Shown piece after piece: positions 23,385 through 34,325 of a stretch of 64,000 nucleotides of DNA. Source of the DNA: Topomyia yanbarensis (taxonomy: Eukaryota; Arthropoda; Insecta; Diptera; Culicidae). Location: contig NC_080672.1 in assembly GCF_030247195.1 (NCBI RefSeq), positions 161,189,839 to 161,253,838 of the forward strand, given 5' to 3'. Made by a program: the position numbers and the translations under genes. The notes below the pieces were generated by a model. That model had not been told where the DNA came from. It was given only the letters and a program-made list of their open reading frames with translations, and did no database searches. Within the stretch, counting starts at the first letter, position 1. Each line of letters opens with the position of its first letter.

Positions 23385-26300
23385 CACAGTGGTCCAGATC
23401 GCTAATTTAGGAGGAATTTTTACTTTCTGACAAACCTGTATAATTTAGCCGTATCATGTCTTAGGATGAATTTGTGTACTTTAGAAGATGCTTCTTTTTA
23501 TTGGAATAGTTATTAGGGTGGTTCTAATTTATCTAAAATACGAAAATAAACTTTTTACTGATGAAAGATAGAGCTCCACAGTCTTCCACAAAGTTGTAAA
23601 GTAACTTATTTTGAATAAATTTGTTGAACATATTAAAGCTCTATCTCTTTTAGTTTTTGTTATACAAGAAATTTAAAAAAAAAGATTAGGGTGTTCCTGA
23701 AAAAAACGTTTTTTTAGTATAACTTTCGTATCTTTTACTTTTTGTTAACACAACCTTTGAACAGCTTATTGAAAACTTCAAGCCGAGTATTTTTCTCCAA
23801 GACACTGAAGGTCTAACTTTTTTCTTTAAAAAGTTATGGACACTTTTCGTTAAAAAAATAGCCTATTTCAAGGCTCAATATCGCTGATGCGGGCACCTAA
23901 AATTGAATTCTGTTTCCACCACATGAAAGACCATACTTATTAGTATATTTGAGCAAAAATTGGCGAATACGATATTTTTTTAAAATTTGCAATTTAGATT
24001 TAAAGTTTGTAGTTTTGCAGGTTCAACGCATTAAAGCATTTACACACATATCGTTGTATTATGAAAAAAGCCACTTTCAAATATCATTTTCTCATCGCAG
24101 CAAGCTTTGCATAAGTGAAACGACTGTCAAAAAAGGTTTCTGATTTTATTCGTTTTAAATAAAACTAGTAAATATGGATATTAGTCGAAGAGAGTTGGCG
24201 AATTTGCTTATTGCTGGTAAAAAGACAGATGAACTGCTTAAGTTCATTACAAGTAGTAATCCAAATGTAAAATTGAGACTTGTTAGTGCTCGGAAGAAAA
24301 TAAAAATCTTCATGTTGGAATTTAGAAGGTTGTGGATTCGGAGTAAGCGCACGCAAATTCGGTTTGAGCTGGAAAATTTTGTGTGGCTTGAAGGAAAGCT
24401 AAGATTCGAAGTCGAAGGTAAAGGTAATGGCCGAAAGAGGAAACCATTTTCCGAAATATGTCGCAGAGCCAAAATAAAAAGATTAGGAAAGTTGCGCGAT
24501 AAGTATTCCACGGAAGAACTTGGTTTAGCGTCAGCCGTCAACGCTAATTCTACTGGTTTCCGTTTAGTTGGCAGACAAATCGAACGATTGTCGAAAAGTC
24601 CCGTCAGATCTACCGTAGAGAATTTAGGATCTATGGCTGTCCCGATTGCAGAAGCGTTTACTGCGGAGGAGGCACTTAGATTTATTTGTGAAAATGATTT
24701 TTCTAAGGCGCAGTACCAAAACATACGCAGCTCAGTTATGCAGAAGGGTTTGGACATTTATCCCGCGTATAATAAAATAGTAGAAGAAAAGAAACTATGC
24801 TATCCGATCGGTATGTACTATTCTCAAAGATTCGTCCCTGAATCAACAATTTTTTTCAGGAATTTCTGTTCAGCCTTCTTGTGCGTATGTTCCCCTTCAA
24901 GCTCTTGTTAACCATACCGTGGAACGACTCATCTCGTTTCTGAATATTGGAGTTCTACCACTGCATCCTGAGGATAATACGTTTGTTATCTTTAAGTGGG
25001 GCTGCGATGGAAGCAGCAACCATTCCCGGTAGGCAACATTATTTTTCTTCTAAACTTTGACTGACAGTCTCTTTTCCACTTGAACATAGATACAAGCAAA
25101 TGTGCGTTGACGAAGATGAAAATGGAGAACTATTCGAGTATAACGATTCGCATATATTTGCTCTATCTATAGTACCTTTACGTGTAGTTAGTCGCCGGAA
25201 AGATGAGTCAAGAGATTACATTCTTTGGAATAATGATTTTCCATCTTCAGTATCCCTGTGCCGACCAGTAAAATTAATTTTCAAGAAGGAAAATCCTGAA
25301 CTAACAAAGGATGAAGTTGCCGCGATGAACAAGCAAATCGATGAATTAGTCCCGACTATAGTAAATGTTAATATGCGCAAGATTCCGATTAGTTCAAGCT
25401 TCATATTTTCCATGGTTGATACGAAGGTAGTGAATGACGTAACAGGCACACCGTCTCAAGCGTGTTATATATGCAAACGCTCCGGAAAGCGATTGAATGA
25501 TCCTTTACTGGAAGCCAGCGATCCACCGGATAGTTTATATGTTTTTTCACCTTTACATGCATTAATACGAGCAATGGAGTTACTATTGAATATTGCTTAC
25601 CGTTTAGCTCTAGCAAAACCGCGTTGGCGCGTAGGCAAAAATACCAGCGAGCTTAAGGAACGACAAATAAAAATTCGACAAGCGTTACGTGAAGAAGTTC
25701 AAGAAACCAGGAATAAAAGTATTCGCAGATTCCGAGAATTCCACGCACGCAAATTCGATCGACTCGTCAATCTTGATGACGTTTTCAAGAGACTTCTTGT
25801 TTCATCAGATCCTATAATTTCTCTTAAATGTAAACGTCGAATTCAACGAGCACCGCTGGATATACCTGAAAATGCAATGCATCTACTTTTGAATTAATTG
25901 GCATTGAATAAATTCTCCTTATATTAATCATAAATTGTTGTCATAGCCAAATTATTTTTAATGAACACATTCTGTATTGTTGATATGTAAGCAAAACAGA
26001 AAAGGAAATACAAAGGCTTTAGGCAATTTCTTTTATGTCGCTATGCGATAAAATTTAAAACTTTGGTTAGTAAATTTAAAATTACATGCTTAAAAAAAAT
26101 AATATTTTCCAATTTTTGCTCAAATATACTTAAAAGTATGTTCTTTTCTATGGTTCAATCCGAACTTACTTTTATTTGCCCCAATCAGAGATAATGACAT
26201 TTGAAAAAGGGCTATTTATGAGCGAAAAGTTTCCATAACTTTTGAAAGTATAAAGTTAGACTTTCAGAGTTATTAAAAAACGTGGATTGAAGTTTTCTAA

Positions 26301-27250
26301 AAGCTGTTCAAAGGTTGTTTTAACAAAATATAAAATTTCTTTCGAACATTAACAAGTCTCAATTTTACATTTGGATTACTACTTGTAATGAACTTAAGCA
26401 GTTCATCTGTCTTTTTACCAGCAATAAGCAAATTCGCCAACTCTCTTCGACTAATATCCATATTTACTAGTTTTATTTAAAACGAATAAAATCAGAAACC
26501 TTTTTTGACAGTCGTTTCACTTATGCAAAGCTTGCTGCGATGAGAAAATGATATTTGAAAGTGGCTTTTTTCATAATACAACGATATGTGTGTAAATGCT
26601 TTAATGCGTTGAACCTGCGAAACTACAAACTTTAAATCTAAATTGCAAATTTTAAAAAAATATCGTATTCGCCAATTTTTGCTCAAATATACTAATAAGT
26701 ATGGTCTTTCATGTGGTGGAAACAGAATTCAATTTTAGGTGCCCGCATCAGCGATATTGAGCCTTGAAATAGGCTATTTTTTTAACGAAAAGTGTCCATA
26801 ACTTTTTAAAGAAAAAAGTTAGACCTTCGGTGTCTTGGAGAAAAATACTCGGCTTGAAGTTTTCAATAAGCTGTTCAAAGGTTGTGTTAACAAAAAGTAA
26901 AAGATACGAAAGTTATACTAAAAAAACGTTTTTTTCAGGAACACCCTAATCTTTTTTTTTAAATTTCTTGTATAACAAAAACTAAAAGAGATAGAGCTTT
27001 AATATGTTCAACAAATTTATTCAAAATAAGTTACTTTACAACTTTGTGGAAGACTGTGGAGCTCTATCTTTCATCAGTAAAAAGTTTATTTTCGTATTTT
27101 AGATAAATTAGAACCACCCTAATAACTATTCCAATAAAAAGAAGCATCTTCTAAAGTACATAAATTCATCCTAAGACATGATACGGCTAAATTATACAGG
27201 TTTGTCAGAAAGTAAAAATTCCTCCTAAATTAGCGATCTGGACCACTGTG
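23385..27250 (+). mobile_element. Transib element with CACAGTG termini and ~0.9-kb inverted arms
   Basis: The ends are exact inverted repeats starting CACAGTGGTCCAGATCGC and closing GCGATCTGGACCACTGTG. The inverted similarity extends about 915 bp (23385-24299 against 26337-27250). The right arm therefore contains an inverted copy of the first about 40 codons of the transposase gene. Between gene and right arm, 26100-26336 is a more diverged copy of the arm interior, perhaps the original right terminus. Expected Transib 5-bp duplications are not seen (aggta versus gaatg). About 14 bases of the surrounding dispersed repeat are missing compared with other copies. Confidence 0.82.
24174..25897 (+). 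CDS. Transib (RAG1-related) transposase, three exons, internally deleted
   Basis: Proposed exons are 24174-24810, 24860-25028 and 25090-25897. The introns are 49 bp (GTATGT...TTTCAG) and 61 bp (GTAGGC...CATAG). The product is 537 aa. Joining exons 2 and 3 gives FKWGCDGSSNHSRYKQ (Asp262), the first catalytic motif of Transib transposases and the counterpart of the RAG1 DDE first Asp. SQACYICK (Cys394, Cys397) matches the zinc-binding CxxC. QETRNKSIRRFREFHARK (Glu474) then VSSDPII matches the C-terminal catalytic Glu block. Between ELKERQIKIRQ and ALREEVQ, a family stretch of roughly 110 residues, including the zinc-binding His pair, is missing in frame. I could not assign the second catalytic Asp. 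By family the enzyme cuts element ends through hairpin intermediates in the nucleus. This copy is probably inactive. Confidence 0.85.
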
Positions 27251-27380
27251 GAATGTAATAGACATTACCACCAAATTATATAATATATAATTTTATATTG
27301 AACATAACCAGCCATGGAATTATAGTTTGGTGAAATTCGAAAGGCACAATTACACCACTAGGTGGATTAAACAGGTTTTT
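27251..27380 (+). repeat. Dispersed repeat tail
   Basis: GAATGTAATAGACATTACCA and GAAAGGCACAATTACACCAC...GGATTAAACAGG form the 3' end of the copy that was split by the three elements to its left. Confidence 0.7.
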
Positions 27381-28388
27381 CTATAAGATAAGGTTTATAA
27401 GAAATATAAAAAGCTTCGCAATGTGTTTCTACAACCCCAATCAGGCGTTTAACTTCATTGTTCAATACAAGAACGGAGAGCAGAACTAAAAAATTAGCAA
27501 GAGTTTGGGGTTACATGAAACACCCTGGTGAAGAAATTTTTGAAAAAAGTAGAACGGGGCTTCACAAATTTAAAACCAAAGTTTGTATGGTGGTTCTACA
27601 GGGAAGATATCAATGAAAATGGCCATCTTAAAATTTTTCATAGTCTTATATAAATGCTTATTAATTAATTGATGCATTTTTTGTCGATTAATCAATGTCA
27701 GGGTCCCGCTCCAAAATCTCGGAAAAACAGACGGTAGAGATTTTAAAAGTTGAGCAAAAATTTATGAAGTGACCCCTACCCCCCTTTTTTACAAAGTGGT
27801 GAATTTTGCAATAAATGTTTTAGTTTTATTGTTTAGGTACCCGTAAATATCTTCGTGAAAACTTTTGTCATAATTCGAAATATTTGCAATATTTTTGTTA
27901 TTTGAAAATTTATACAACTTTTAATTGTAATTTTTTTAACACCAAAGTTTAATTTCGAATTTCACAATCTGCTTGCGTTTTTTTTGGGAAGCAATTTTTT
28001 GAATTTTGGGAATAAATAAAATATCGTAAGTTTCAATAACCAAACAAAATAACTGTTTTACAATCGAACCCCCGACCAAAAATCAAACTGACAATGAAGG
28101 GTCATAACTGAAAGTATTTTAGCTGTTCAAGCCACCCCCTCCTTTATGTGCACGTCTATGTTCCGGTGTCTCATTCAAATTATATGTTCGGAGTTTGTTA
28201 TGTTTAAAGGACTTTATTGCCATTTTTATATAAGCTGTAAACCTCAAAATGCGCTCATCATTTCTGAATAAAATAAAATTGCGGGACGCTTGTAGAATTC
28301 AGTCACCCCCGGCGAATACCTTCCATACATACATACGAATGTTTATCAATAACCGAATAATTTGGATTATGCATCTTTTTGTAGCATT
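27381..28388. other. Intergenic DNA downstream of the peritrophin gene
   Basis: AT-rich, with no ORF of note and no repeat ends. It includes the 3' flank and probable 3' UTR of the gene at 28389. I see no strong polyadenylation signal that I can place with confidence. Confidence 0.4.
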
Positions 28389-29083
28389 TCAACGACTGCA
28401 CTTTGCACGTCCAGGGTAGTCACATCTGTTCAATCGCGGGCTAAATTCAAGTCCAGCGGGGCAATCCATCACAAATGCTTTACCTCCAGCACATTTCAGA
28501 AACTTGGTGCAGCTTTCAAACATTGGTAAATGAACGGGTTTACGATAATTGTCAGTCCGAGGACAACGCGGATCAACACTAACTGTTATTGCATGATGTA
28601 CAACTGCTTCATTTTGCTCTGGTTCAAGTGCCGGTAAATTTTCTACGTGATTGACGTTTGTTTCCGTTAATGGTCCCCATCCTTGGTTCAGCTCCAATGG
28701 AGGTTTCTGTGGTAATTGTAGTATATTGAATCCGTTACTAGCAACAGGCACCTGTATGTTGTTCATTGTATGACACTGCACATATTCGGGATAGTCGCAA
28801 GTTGTACGTTCAACGGAAAATTCCAATCCTTCCGGGCAGCTCATTTCATAACCCAATCCTGTCAAACAAGTCACAAATTTGGAACAGTCATTCAGATGAG
28901 GCAGCAGAATTATTTCATCCGGATCATCGAATCGGGGGCATCTGGAATCTGGAGAAACTCCAACGGGATACTTAACACGCGCTGATGCCAGCGCTAAGAT
29001 CGATGTGATAACCAGAAAAGCTGAGAATAAAAAAAATCACACTTGACTGTAAATATCAAAATTGTGTTGGTCTTACCTATCAT
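28389..29083 (-). CDS. Secreted peritrophin-A (CBM14) protein with two chitin-binding domains
   Basis: The exons are 29083-29077 (ATGATAG) and 29020-28389, joined over a 56-bp GTAAGA...TTCTCAG intron in phase 1. The product is 212 aa. Residues 1-16 form a hydrophobic signal peptide (MIAFLVITSILALASA). The first CBM14 domain has Cys at 30, 48, 54, 64, 77 and 85. The second has Cys at 155, 173, 179, 189, 202 and 210, with the DSRCP/DPRCP start, FLKC and CDYP wording of arthropod chitin-binding proteins. A linker of about 70 residues rich in Asn, Pro and Glu joins them. It should be exported and bind chitin in peritrophic matrix or cuticle; which one cannot be told here. It is a diverged paralogue of the gene at 40976-42210. 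Confidence 0.9.
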
Positions 29084-30026
29084 GATTGGATTCTTTTGAG
29101 TAAAAGTACAAAAGAATTCAAGAATATATACAAGTTCTGTCAGCACCTAACTCTATATCCATTTTGCAACAGACCTGGTTTGTGTCTTACATGTAAATGT
29201 CTAAAATTGATTTTCGGTGTTATAGGATCAATTCTAGGCATTCAGTTATCGAGAAGTAAACTAATGAACACTGATAACTTATCGAAAACTCAAAACGAAG
29301 CGACTCATAGAGTAAATAAACAATTAGGTTCAATTTCACCTTTACTGGAAACATGTCACCACCCCTTTGAATACTGGGTTGATTTCTACTAGCTGAATAA
29401 CAAAGGGTATACTAGGTTCCGATATGTGCAGTTCGTTTTTGAAATTAGTTTGTTCTGACAGCGCTTCCAGTATGGATGCCACATGAGAACTTTAGAATAA
29501 TTACCATTTTCAATAATTTCAATAATAGACCTTGAAACAGTTGTACAAAGATGTCTTTTAAAAATATTTGATTCGAAACTAGAAAGAGAAGAAGGGCAAA
29601 TATATTAAAATGTTACAAGCGGTGTGAGGCCAATTTATTTTGGATGTCTCAGAGCGATATTCCGACAGCACCTTAAATCTAGATTAGTGATTTAAAATTG
29701 AAAACGTATACGGAACAGTGATGAGAACAAATGGGACCTCTAGTTAGGCGGAATATTACACTACTGCAAAAACTTTTTATTGCTATATTTAGTGTTCGAG
29801 TCAGGCAATATGCATGACTCATTGCATTGCTACTGCATATTGAACATTCTCAAGGTCGAGTCAGGTCAGGTGCTTGCGAAGTAATTAATTTTTGAGTCGC
29901 GTTCTTTAAAAATAAATCCCAAACCGAGCATGAGTACCACTCGAATTTGGATTGGATTCAATTTCTTTAAATTTTGGAAACTTAAATTTGGGCTAAATCG
30001 CTCACCTCAAATATGCAACCCAACTT
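29084..30026. other. Upstream flank of the peritrophin gene, otherwise unannotated
   Basis: On the minus strand a TATATA word lies at about 29126-29132, roughly 45 bp before the ATG. I see no matching initiator, so I do not call a promoter. The remainder is AT-rich with no recognised feature. Confidence 0.4.
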
Positions 30027-30325
30027 CACACCTAGAAAAACTCGTGTCTCCTGATCCTGACATATGCGAGCATCAAAATTACCTAGTTATACGATTGATT
30101 TTAATTCTACATGACGGTGAGTTTCGTAAACTGTGATTTTACTCCACATACGGCGTTTGCTTTTAAATGTGGATAAGCGTATTTTTATGGATCTGCGCAT
30201 GGAAAGTACATATTTCATGTTAAATTAAACGGATGACGGCAATATCTCGTCATTTCGTGAATTACGGTTTGTTAACTCGTGCCATGTTTGAAATTACGTC
30301 AACAATAAAACTATTTTTTGGTGTG
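30027..30325. mobile_element. MITE family A, copy 2 (CACACC termini)
   Basis: Ends CACACCTAGAAAA and TTTTTTGGTGTG. The internal sequence aligns with copy 1 at 2737-3021 (CTCCTGATCCTGACATAT, then ATCTCGTCATTTCG). About 299 bp, no coding. Confidence 0.7.
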
Positions 30326-30415
30326 TTGATTTATATTGATTTCATATCTAGATTCGAGTCTACAGTATTTAGAAAGTAAATTCTAAAATCAGTATATACA
30401 GTCTTTACCCACGGG

Positions 30416-30771
30416 CACACTGTAATATTTTGTAATTTTAAGTTTATTTTCATGGACATATTTGGGGCATTATTATAAATGTAAAATTAAGTTCCACCAA
30501 TACACACGATTTGTCATGGTTTCTTCAATGAATTTTATTATATTTTTACACGTGGATTGAAAATTACATTTTTATTTAACGGAAAACCTGCACTTCAATG
30601 TATTTTCATTCGAACATTGCTGTAAAATGAATGACATATTACACGAATGGAAATGTCAAATTGTGTGCATGGATTTTAATGTAATTTTCAATTAAATTTT
30701 AGATTCATGCTTTGTATATTTACATTCGTATTGATTTACATGTTGTTTAAATTTCATTATTTTTTGGTGTG
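30416..30771. mobile_element. MITE family B, copy 1
   Basis: Left end CACACTGTAATATTTTG, right end TTTTTTGGTGTG. The body (CACGTGGATTGAAAATTACA, CTGTAAAATGAATGACAT, TTACATTCGTATTGA) recurs inverted at about 47569-47943. About 356 bp, non-coding. Confidence 0.68.
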
Positions 30772-30880
30772 TATGGCTATGGGCAGTGGTGGATCCAGGG
30801 GGAGGGCCTTGGTGGTTCAACCCCCCCTCCCCGCGGAAAGTTTTTAACTTCCTGAGAAATTTTAAAATAGTTTCTACTTT

Positions 30881-32140
30881 TTCCTTTTTTTTAATTCGTT
30901 TATTTGACACGGCTCGTTGCGTGAGCCGTGGGTCTTTTTTATATATTTACAGTAAAATAAATATTAAAAATCATATTTCAATGTGTTTCCTTTGAATCCT
31001 TCGCACGCAATTTACTTTTGCGAGCGGAGATTCTTTTCTTGGGCGGTGGAGCATTGTCGACGTCGCCAGACAACGCCTGGGGGTCATTCAATCTGATGCC
31101 TTGATCGTCGCTTTCGTCCATAGTTTCATCGCTGCTGTTGTCTTGAAGGTTGCGGTCAATAGCTTTGTTGCACTTCTTCGTTTTGCTGGTTATGGTCGTG
31201 AAGCTTTCCTCCTTGTTGTCTTATTTTGTTTGGTGGTGATGTTTGTTGCTATTGGAGTACTAGGTGTTGATTCTATATTCGTTTGTTGTTTAACTGTCAC
31301 TACTTGTTGGACATTTGTTTGTGCTTTAGTTGTTGGCTTTGAAGTCGAGATGGGTTTGTTGGTTGTAAGTGATTTTTGTTTCGTAAGGGTTTCCACGCAC
31401 GGTTGTCCATAATGCGCAGATTTTTCACAGAACTGACAAGTGGCAGTTTGTTGGTCATATGTGCACAATGTGGTCTGTGCATAGAGGGTGCCAGGTGACA
31501 CTGGACACAAATGATAGTATAGGGTATAGGGCGTTTTAGTCGCATTCTAACCACTCGAACGCCGTTGGAAATGCCGGGGAAGAAATTTCTCCAAACGTCA
31601 TCTTTAATGGATACCACTTCGCCATATTACGACATGAATCTGCGAATTGCGCTATCAGGTGTACCAGGAGACAAATCGTGTAGTTTAACGTTAACTGCAT
31701 TGTCCTCCATATAAATTGGGACCTTGAGCTTAACATTATCATGTTCAATGAAATGACACATATTGTTGCTGTATACAAATTGATCTAGTGAAACACGAGC
31801 ACCGAGCTGCACCAATACCACATTGCGAACATGATGCAATTGAACGAGTCTAACATCATATCTGCCGATACACATTTTCTCCTGTAGCAAACGTTCCACT
31901 TCCCGCACGGGCGGGCGAAATCCACATGTTTTGAAGTCAATGACTGCTGTTAAACAGCGCCTCAAGGTGAACTCATCGTACACAGGCTGGGATATCTCGA
32001 CCAACAAAATGCATACAATACTCACAACAATAACGGTGCTTTCTTTGTTTATGGTTTCTATAGCTTAGCGTGCACGAACCGAACGCTACGGGGAGCTGCT
32101 TTGAACGTGACCAGCGTCGTTGGTGGATAGAAACAGACTG
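30881..32140 (-). mobile_element. ORF1-only LINE-like retroelement with 12-bp TSD
   Basis: Exact direct repeats agtttctacttt lie at 30869-30880 and 32141-32152. The 1260-bp insert lies on the minus strand. It has a short 5' leader, an ORF1-type coding region (32025 to 30978), then a short 3' UTR with the hairpin ACGGCTCACGCAACGAGCCGT region and an A-run (near 30884-30892). No endonuclease or RT follows ORF1 before the A-tail. It resembles half-LINE elements described in other animals. It could instead be an internally deleted copy. Confidence 0.75.
30978..32025 (-). pseudogene. LINE ORF1 (CCHC zinc-knuckle protein), broken
   Basis: The N-terminal part (MSIVCILLVEISQPVYDEF..., then GRYDVRLVQLHHVRNVVLV) is followed by an in-frame TAA near 31630 (RRFMS, stop, YGEVVSIKDDVWRNFFPG). 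A frameshift comes near 31530. After it lies a zinc knuckle, CQFCEKSAHYGQPC (C-x2-C-x4-H-x4-C), then Thr/Lys-rich low complexity sequence. The basic C-terminus KKRISARKSKLRAKDSK ends with TGA at 30978-30980. Similar proteins are ORF1s of I/Jockey-group mosquito LINEs. This copy is inactivated. Confidence 0.7.
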
Positions 32141-32315
32141 AGTTTCTACTTTAAATTCATTCTAAATTCAAAAACATTCCAAACCCGATTCGACCTCCAA
32201 AACTGATTTTAATTAAATGAGGGTAATTCACATTACGTATTGTACAATGAACATTTCAAAATCGAAATTTCGGACCCCCTTCGAAATTTTTCCTGGATCC
32301 GCTTCTGCCCATGGG

Positions 32316-32691
32316 CTCCGAACTGAGAATAGAGATAAATTCAATTGAGCGTGCCTATTTTCTTCAAATACTGCACACTACGATTTTTATTTTCATATTT
32401 TTAGGCGTGCGGTTCCAGTGTTGATGCCGTTTTAAAATAGAACCGAACCATAATGATAATATTTCAAAACACCGCAATACCAAGACATTTTGGGCCATAT
32501 TAAAGGCAAACCTTTGTCAAGTTACGAAAATGTTCAAAAATTTACTGGAATTATAAAAAGTTTGATTACCTATCGTAGCACAAAATCTTACAAAAGCACA
32601 TAAAATTGCGAGAGTTTGGTTGGCAGTAAAAATTGTGGTGTTTCATGTCCAGAAACCTTGAAGTATATCGTACTGCAGGGGTTACACCAGC
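32316..32691. other. Intergenic DNA, nothing recognised
   Basis: No ORF, RNA or repeat ends seen between the hAT-like element and the next MITE. Confidence 0.35.
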
Positions 32692-33254
32692 CAGGGATGC
32701 CAACGGTACCGATAAACTACATTTTTTTCGGTATATTTACATTTGTACAAGCCGTACAGCCCGCTACAGCGACGCATCACTACAGCTCTTGTCAGAACGG
32801 TAGCCACACAGAGTACATTTTCCCGTACAGCAGTAGAATACATTTTTGTTTTGCTGCTGTACTCCGACTGCTCGATGAGAGTGTGGCGTAGTAAAGTTTG
32901 TTCTCTCGCTTTGTACATTTTTCTCTCCATAGTCAAAGGGAGAGGCCCGCACACGAAAGCATTGATGCCGGCCGTGGCGTAAATAAGCCGCATTCATTGT
33001 CGTAATTTTTGAATCAAAATATTAAAAAGATTGAAAATATTAAAAAATGTAAAATAAGGAAAGAGAAGCTGTACCGCTCGCGTCTGGTGGCTGTACTGGG
33101 GACAGTAGTTTTTTGTCATGTTACTGCTTTGCACACAGGCAGCCGTACAGCGCTGGGCGTCCTGCACTAGCGAATGACAGCAGCATCAAGAGAGAAATGA
33201 GAATGTAGGCAGAAAAATTACAGCCGCAGAAAAGGTAGGCATTTTGCATCCTTG
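32692..33254. mobile_element. hAT-like MITE, 563 bp, with 8-bp TSD
   Basis: The flanks acaccagc at 32684-32691 and 33255-33262 form an exact 8-bp duplication. Ends CAGGGATGCC and GGCATTTTGCATCCTTG give imperfect inverted repeats (CAGGGATGCC against CAAGGATGCA). The interior has repeated GCTGTAC/GTACAGC words in both orientations. No transposase. Confidence 0.75.
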
Positions 33255-33262
33255 ACACCAGC

Positions 33263-34325
33263 ATAGAGCGCGAAAAATGAGCCATTTGCGGAATTTTTTT
33301 TAACGCGATGAAGAGATAGACCGAGATCCTGTAAAATGGGATTTATAATAACAATTTTATAATAACAATTTTAATGTAAAAATAGATGGATGGGTAATAT
33401 CTGTGACATAACCGGAGTAATGGGATTACACTTGGGGCTGCCATTACAAATATAATAATATTCAACCTTATCACGTTTGAATGGGAAATTTTAAATTATT
33501 CTTTGGAAATTATGGTGGTTCTGAAACGATGGATTAAAACATCGATGAATGCTGCTGACTTCTGCTGTATATGTTCAGGATATACCATTGGATCAATCAA
33601 AGTATAGGACTATGAACGGAAATGTATCTTTGGCTTTGAACATTGACGCTTTGGGCAAACAAGAAACCAATGCATGTGCTTTCAAGTGTTTCTTGAACAG
33701 AATCAGAGATAAGACGAATCAGGAATCAGAATATATTGGCTCAAATGGCACCTTCCCCGCATGTAGTCGGAGATTTGTGCCTTGCCACATCTTCTCATCA
33801 TTTCCTGAGCGAAAGAAATGGAGAAGGAGGAGGGAGGAAGTACAATTGGAAGTGTGTAGAATTAACAGTACGAAGAAAAACAGCAGATAAGTTAAATTCA
33901 CAAGTAGTTCAAATCGCCTACGAGTAAGCCTAAAGCTCTTTACCGCATTGGATAAGAAATTTAGTATGTCTCTTAGTTTCAGTCGTCCAAACTCGGTGTC
34001 GTCTATGTAAGAACGGCCGAAAACTCGAAATTGCACAATTGCGCTACAGCTGGGTAGTTAAATCCAATAGATGTATTAAGATTTGAGACCATAGGGGCGG
34101 CATTCCGCATCTCGATTCGAGTGACTCGATTTGAAATGTTTTGGAGTCGTTTCGACTAAACCGCGTCATTACGTATCGCATTCGACCAACAGTTCTAGCT
34201 TGTTAGATTGCGGTACTAGATTCCGACCGGCTGATCGAGCGCAAACTGTTAAATGAAACTATACACTAAGAGAATATATTTGTAAATCTAGTTCTGTTTT
34301 CTAGAACAGCATATCAAACATTAAT
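33263..34325. other. Intergenic DNA with uncertain ORFs
   Basis: A plus-strand ORF at 33549-33890 contains ACAFKCFLNRI but no recognisable complete domain, and no splice or homology support is visible. I leave it uncalled. The rest is AT-rich spacer. Confidence 0.35.

Larger units (their letters stand above)
30784..32307. mobile_element. hAT-like element carrying a LINE insertion
   Basis: The left end CAGTGGTGGATCCAGG and right end CCTGGATCCGCTTCTG are near-perfect inverted repeats of hAT type. The 8-bp flanks gctatggg (30776-30783) and cccatggg (32308-32315) agree at 6 of 8 positions, consistent with an aged duplication. Excluding the LINE at 30881-32140 only about 260 bp of hAT sequence remains, so it is a MITE-sized non-autonomous copy. 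Confidence 0.72.

Noticed and set aside
24155..24757. 200-aa minus-strand ORF
   Set aside because: Antisense of the Transib transposase exon 1, which carries the family motifs.
31101..31412. 103-aa plus-strand ORF rich in Val, Phe and Cys, looking membrane-like
   Set aside because: It is antisense to the Thr/Lys-rich tail of the LINE ORF1.
33549..33890. Possible odorant-binding-protein fragment (ACAFKCFLNRI has a C-x3-C spacing)
   Set aside because: Only one Cys pair fits. No signal peptide, no other conserved Cys spacing and no splice context are visible.
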